From positions 1,550,001 through 1,614,000 of the forward strand of contig JAZAQT010000027.1 of assembly GCA_036417435.1 (NCBI GenBank): 64,000 nucleotides of DNA, in the 5' to 3' direction. A model generated the notes under the pieces. The model saw only the letters and a list, made by a program, of their open reading frames with translations. It was not told the DNA's origin and did no database searches. This DNA is from Inia geoffrensis (taxonomy: Eukaryota; Chordata; Mammalia; Artiodactyla; Iniidae). The position numbers and the translations under genes were made by a program. Shown in pieces: positions 62,499-64,000 of the stretch. The number at the start of each line of letters is the position of its first letter. Position 1 is the stretch's first letter.

Positions 62499-64000
62499 AC
62501 TCTGTTGTGTTTTGTAATGCAGTTCACGCGTAGCCGTGTTTACGTTCCCGGTATTCGTGATACCTTATGATGTTTCTTTTTCTGTGTGACTTATTTCACT
62601 TAGAATCATCGTAACTAAATCCACTCATTATGCTGCTACTGGTCTGTTACCATTGGTTTCATTGTTGAGTGATATTCCATTGTAGGGATGTACCACACCT
62701 TTTATATCCATTTTTTCTCTTTCTGGGCTATTGAAGTTGTACCATAGTCAAGGTTCCCGTCAAGAGCGCAGCCCCAAACTTTGGTGTGGCTGTGTCTTTT
62801 TCATTTAAATTTTCCGAATCTCTGGCACCATAAGTGGAAGTGCCCTAGGCTCTCTAGCTTGGTTTTCTCTTTGTTCCAGGAAACACCATCCACTTCTCCA
62901 GAGTGGCTGTTGGCAATTTACATCCCGCCCATCAGCATAACAAGGCTGCCGGTTCTCCATGGCCTGTCCTGCCTCTCTGGATTTTACACTTTTTTTCGGA
63001 GGGCCCTTTTGATCGGTGGGAAGTGAGAGTTGCTTGTAGTGCGGATTTCCATTGCAGGCTTGCTTGGTTGGCCAAAAAGGGCTTATGCGTTTTTTCCTGA
63101 ATATATTCAGGAAAAAACGCATACGCCCTTTTTGGCCAAGTGCATCACTGTCGAACTGCTGCCTCTTTTCCTACGCTTTCAGAGCAATTCTTATCTACCC
63201 CCCGATATCTGTTTTCTGCAATTCTGCATCGCGTTCAAGTCCTCCTCACAGCCTTCCTTCAATAAATTTTTGGATGATAGGGGTCATTTGGAACTCTGCA
63301 GGATTGCGAGTTACAGTGCCAGAAATCTCCTTTTCTCAACTCGCTTTCTTGTGAGCTGACCGCAAACCCGAAGAATTGTTCAGGCCCTAATCTCGTTCCG
63401 GCATGGCACACTGAGCCTTTGGTGAACTCTTCTTCCTGTAGGGAAATCAGAGTTCAATGTGCCCGTCCAAACACATCGAGTTAGCCGCTCATTGGTTCTC
63501 CTTATTCCTGATCATCTTCTACCGAAATTGCAAAGTGTGCAAAACAAGAGGTCAAAGGCACTGACTCTCCAAGTGGGGAGAATGTTAATATGGCCTCTGG
63601 AACGGCGAACTCGAGTCCCAGGGTTCGAAAATGGCGATGAGTTTTAGAAACTTTGCCTGATCACTTCGTGGACCATATTCCGTGTTTTCCACGCATATTT
63701 TAGCTGAAGGATAAATCCCTTAAACGTGGAGATTTGGGACCCGTGGAATGGGAACCATGCACCATTACCTCAAAGGGTCTGCATTCCCTCACCAATAGCA
63801 TCAGCCCCAAGTGTCCAGACTTATCTCTCCCACAGCTGTGGATGTAGAGGTGGTAAATCCAAGATTCCACACAAGCCCTGAAGGACTTATTTAAGAATTT
63901 CTCTCTATTTCACAGTCCTTGTGTTTTCTTTTTCAAATTTATTTTTATAAGGGGATTTAGCTTATGTACACTGCTGTGTGTATGCTGCTGTACACAAATA
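62499..64000. repeat. Monomer M37 (partial), family 2, subtype D, 1502 bp
   Basis: D-type to the window end: the ccattttttctctt and gaattgttcagg pair, attctgcatcgcg, attccgtgttttccacg, gtccagactt, cacagctgtgg and a final acacaaata. This tail equals M28 and not M33. The palindrome at 63068-63139 has one mismatch. About 235 bp are missing beyond the window. Confidence 0.92.

Larger units (their letters stand above)
1..64000. repeat. Satellite array, ~1,736-bp monomer, 37 copies
   Basis: The entire window is a head-to-tail array of one unit, all copies in the same orientation. Using actctcttgtg/actctgttgtg as the start, successive units begin 1733-1738 bp apart, giving 36 full units and a final partial unit of 1502 bp. 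No non-repeat DNA interrupts it and neither edge of the array is visible. The unit length and the LINE-1-like core fit the common cetacean satellite as I remember it, a heterochromatin component. The tandem structure is certain. The taxonomic identity is inferred, and no function is visible beyond structural satellite DNA. A collapsed or mis-joined assembly cannot be excluded from sequence alone. Confidence 0.98.
33100..64000. repeat. Family 2 domain of the satellite (M20 to M37)
   Basis: This domain is defined by a different linked marker set: gcatcagtttc, atcgagttagccgctcattg, aatatggcctctgg, gagtcccagg, ttaaacgtgg, gaggaggaggtctt, gaacacggggtgctgag, attccacacaagcc, gagagttgcttgtag and cggagggcccttttg. 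Monomers are mostly 1737 bp. The extra base is a seventh T in the acttttttt run, which subtype B lacks (1736 bp). The gaattc of family 1 is lost (ggtgaactcttc). The markers change together, so this is a separate homogenised lineage and not gradual drift. Confidence 0.95.
50342..64000. repeat. 4-monomer higher-order repeat, 6,947 bp
   Basis: Two consecutive periods of the order B, A, C, D: M30-M33 and M34-M37. All four pairs of starts are exactly 6947 bp apart (1736 + 1737 + 1737 + 1737). B is marked by gtgcgaatttcc, ggctggcggttc, attgctgatc and gaaaaatcgc in the palindrome. A is marked by gggcttatgcg with aagaaggctgccgg. C is marked by aatatactcagg, cctttgaacc-free ttttccttttgttc and a private gaattc. 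D is marked by attctgcatcgcg, gaattgttcagg and ggcacactgag. The second period is cut by the window end. Confidence 0.93.

Noticed and set aside
1..64000. Many open reading frames of 60-169 codons on both strands
   Set aside because: Each recurs once per monomer, they overlap each other on both strands, they differ by frameshifts between subtypes, and none resembles a known protein. They are by-products of a tandem non-coding repeat.
1..64000. CENP-B box (centromere protein B binding motif)
   Set aside because: I looked for TTCG followed at the right spacing by A and CGGG on both strands, including around cacttcgtggacc, cctcggttttgaac and cattcccggtatt. None fits the core pattern. A motif scan would settle it.
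1..64000. CRISPR-like array because of regular spacing
   Set aside because: The repeat unit is about 1.74 kb with no unique spacers, and the composition and L1 content are mammalian.

Overview
The whole window is one uninterrupted tandem satellite array. From the first base to the last it repeats a single unit of about 1.74 kb. In the phase chosen here (each unit starts at actctcttgtg or actctgttgtg) there are 36 complete monomers, M1 to M36, plus a partial M37 cut by the window end. I see no unique sequence, protein-coding gene, tRNA, rRNA, CRISPR array, intact transposon or bacterial signal. Every open reading frame recurs once per monomer and is a by-product of the repeat.

Likely source: a cetacean genome. 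About 820 bp of each monomer, read on the minus strand, resembles the 3' end of a cetartiodactyl LINE-1 (L1). On the plus strand its landmarks are ctttccccttaagcaagcat, tttctgtgtgacttatttc, gagtgatattccattgta and gtggctgttggcaatttaca. The monomer length together with this L1 core matches what I remember of the 'common cetacean satellite' (about 1.7-1.76 kb in most whales, about 1.58 kb in oceanic dolphins, described as L1-derived). The tandem structure is read directly from the sequence. The cetacean and L1 assignments are recognition from memory and need a database search.

Layout. Family 1 fills roughly 1-33,100, with monomers of 1733-1736 bp. M2-M5 form a related block (subtype Q). M6-M17 are built from subtypes Y, Z and X plus a distinctive tail W, arranged in a 3-monomer higher-order repeat (5,205 bp) that collapses into a 2-monomer one (3,469 bp). 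Q-type monomers return in M18-M19 and the start of M20. Inside M20, between about 33,040 and 33,175, the array switches sharply to family 2 (1736-1738 bp), which continues to the end. Family 2 begins with three related monomers (M20-M22) and then uses four subtypes A, B, C and D. These settle into a 4-monomer higher-order repeat of exactly 6,947 bp (M30-M33 and M34-M37).

The most striking local element is a 72-bp palindrome with no loop, about 568 bp into every monomer. It is perfect in eight monomers and carries subtype-specific mismatches in the rest. Several hybrid monomers (M6, M14, M17, M20, M33, M36) preserve the junctions of past unequal exchange or gene conversion. Together they allow a partial reconstruction of how the array grew and a prediction of the monomer type just beyond the window.
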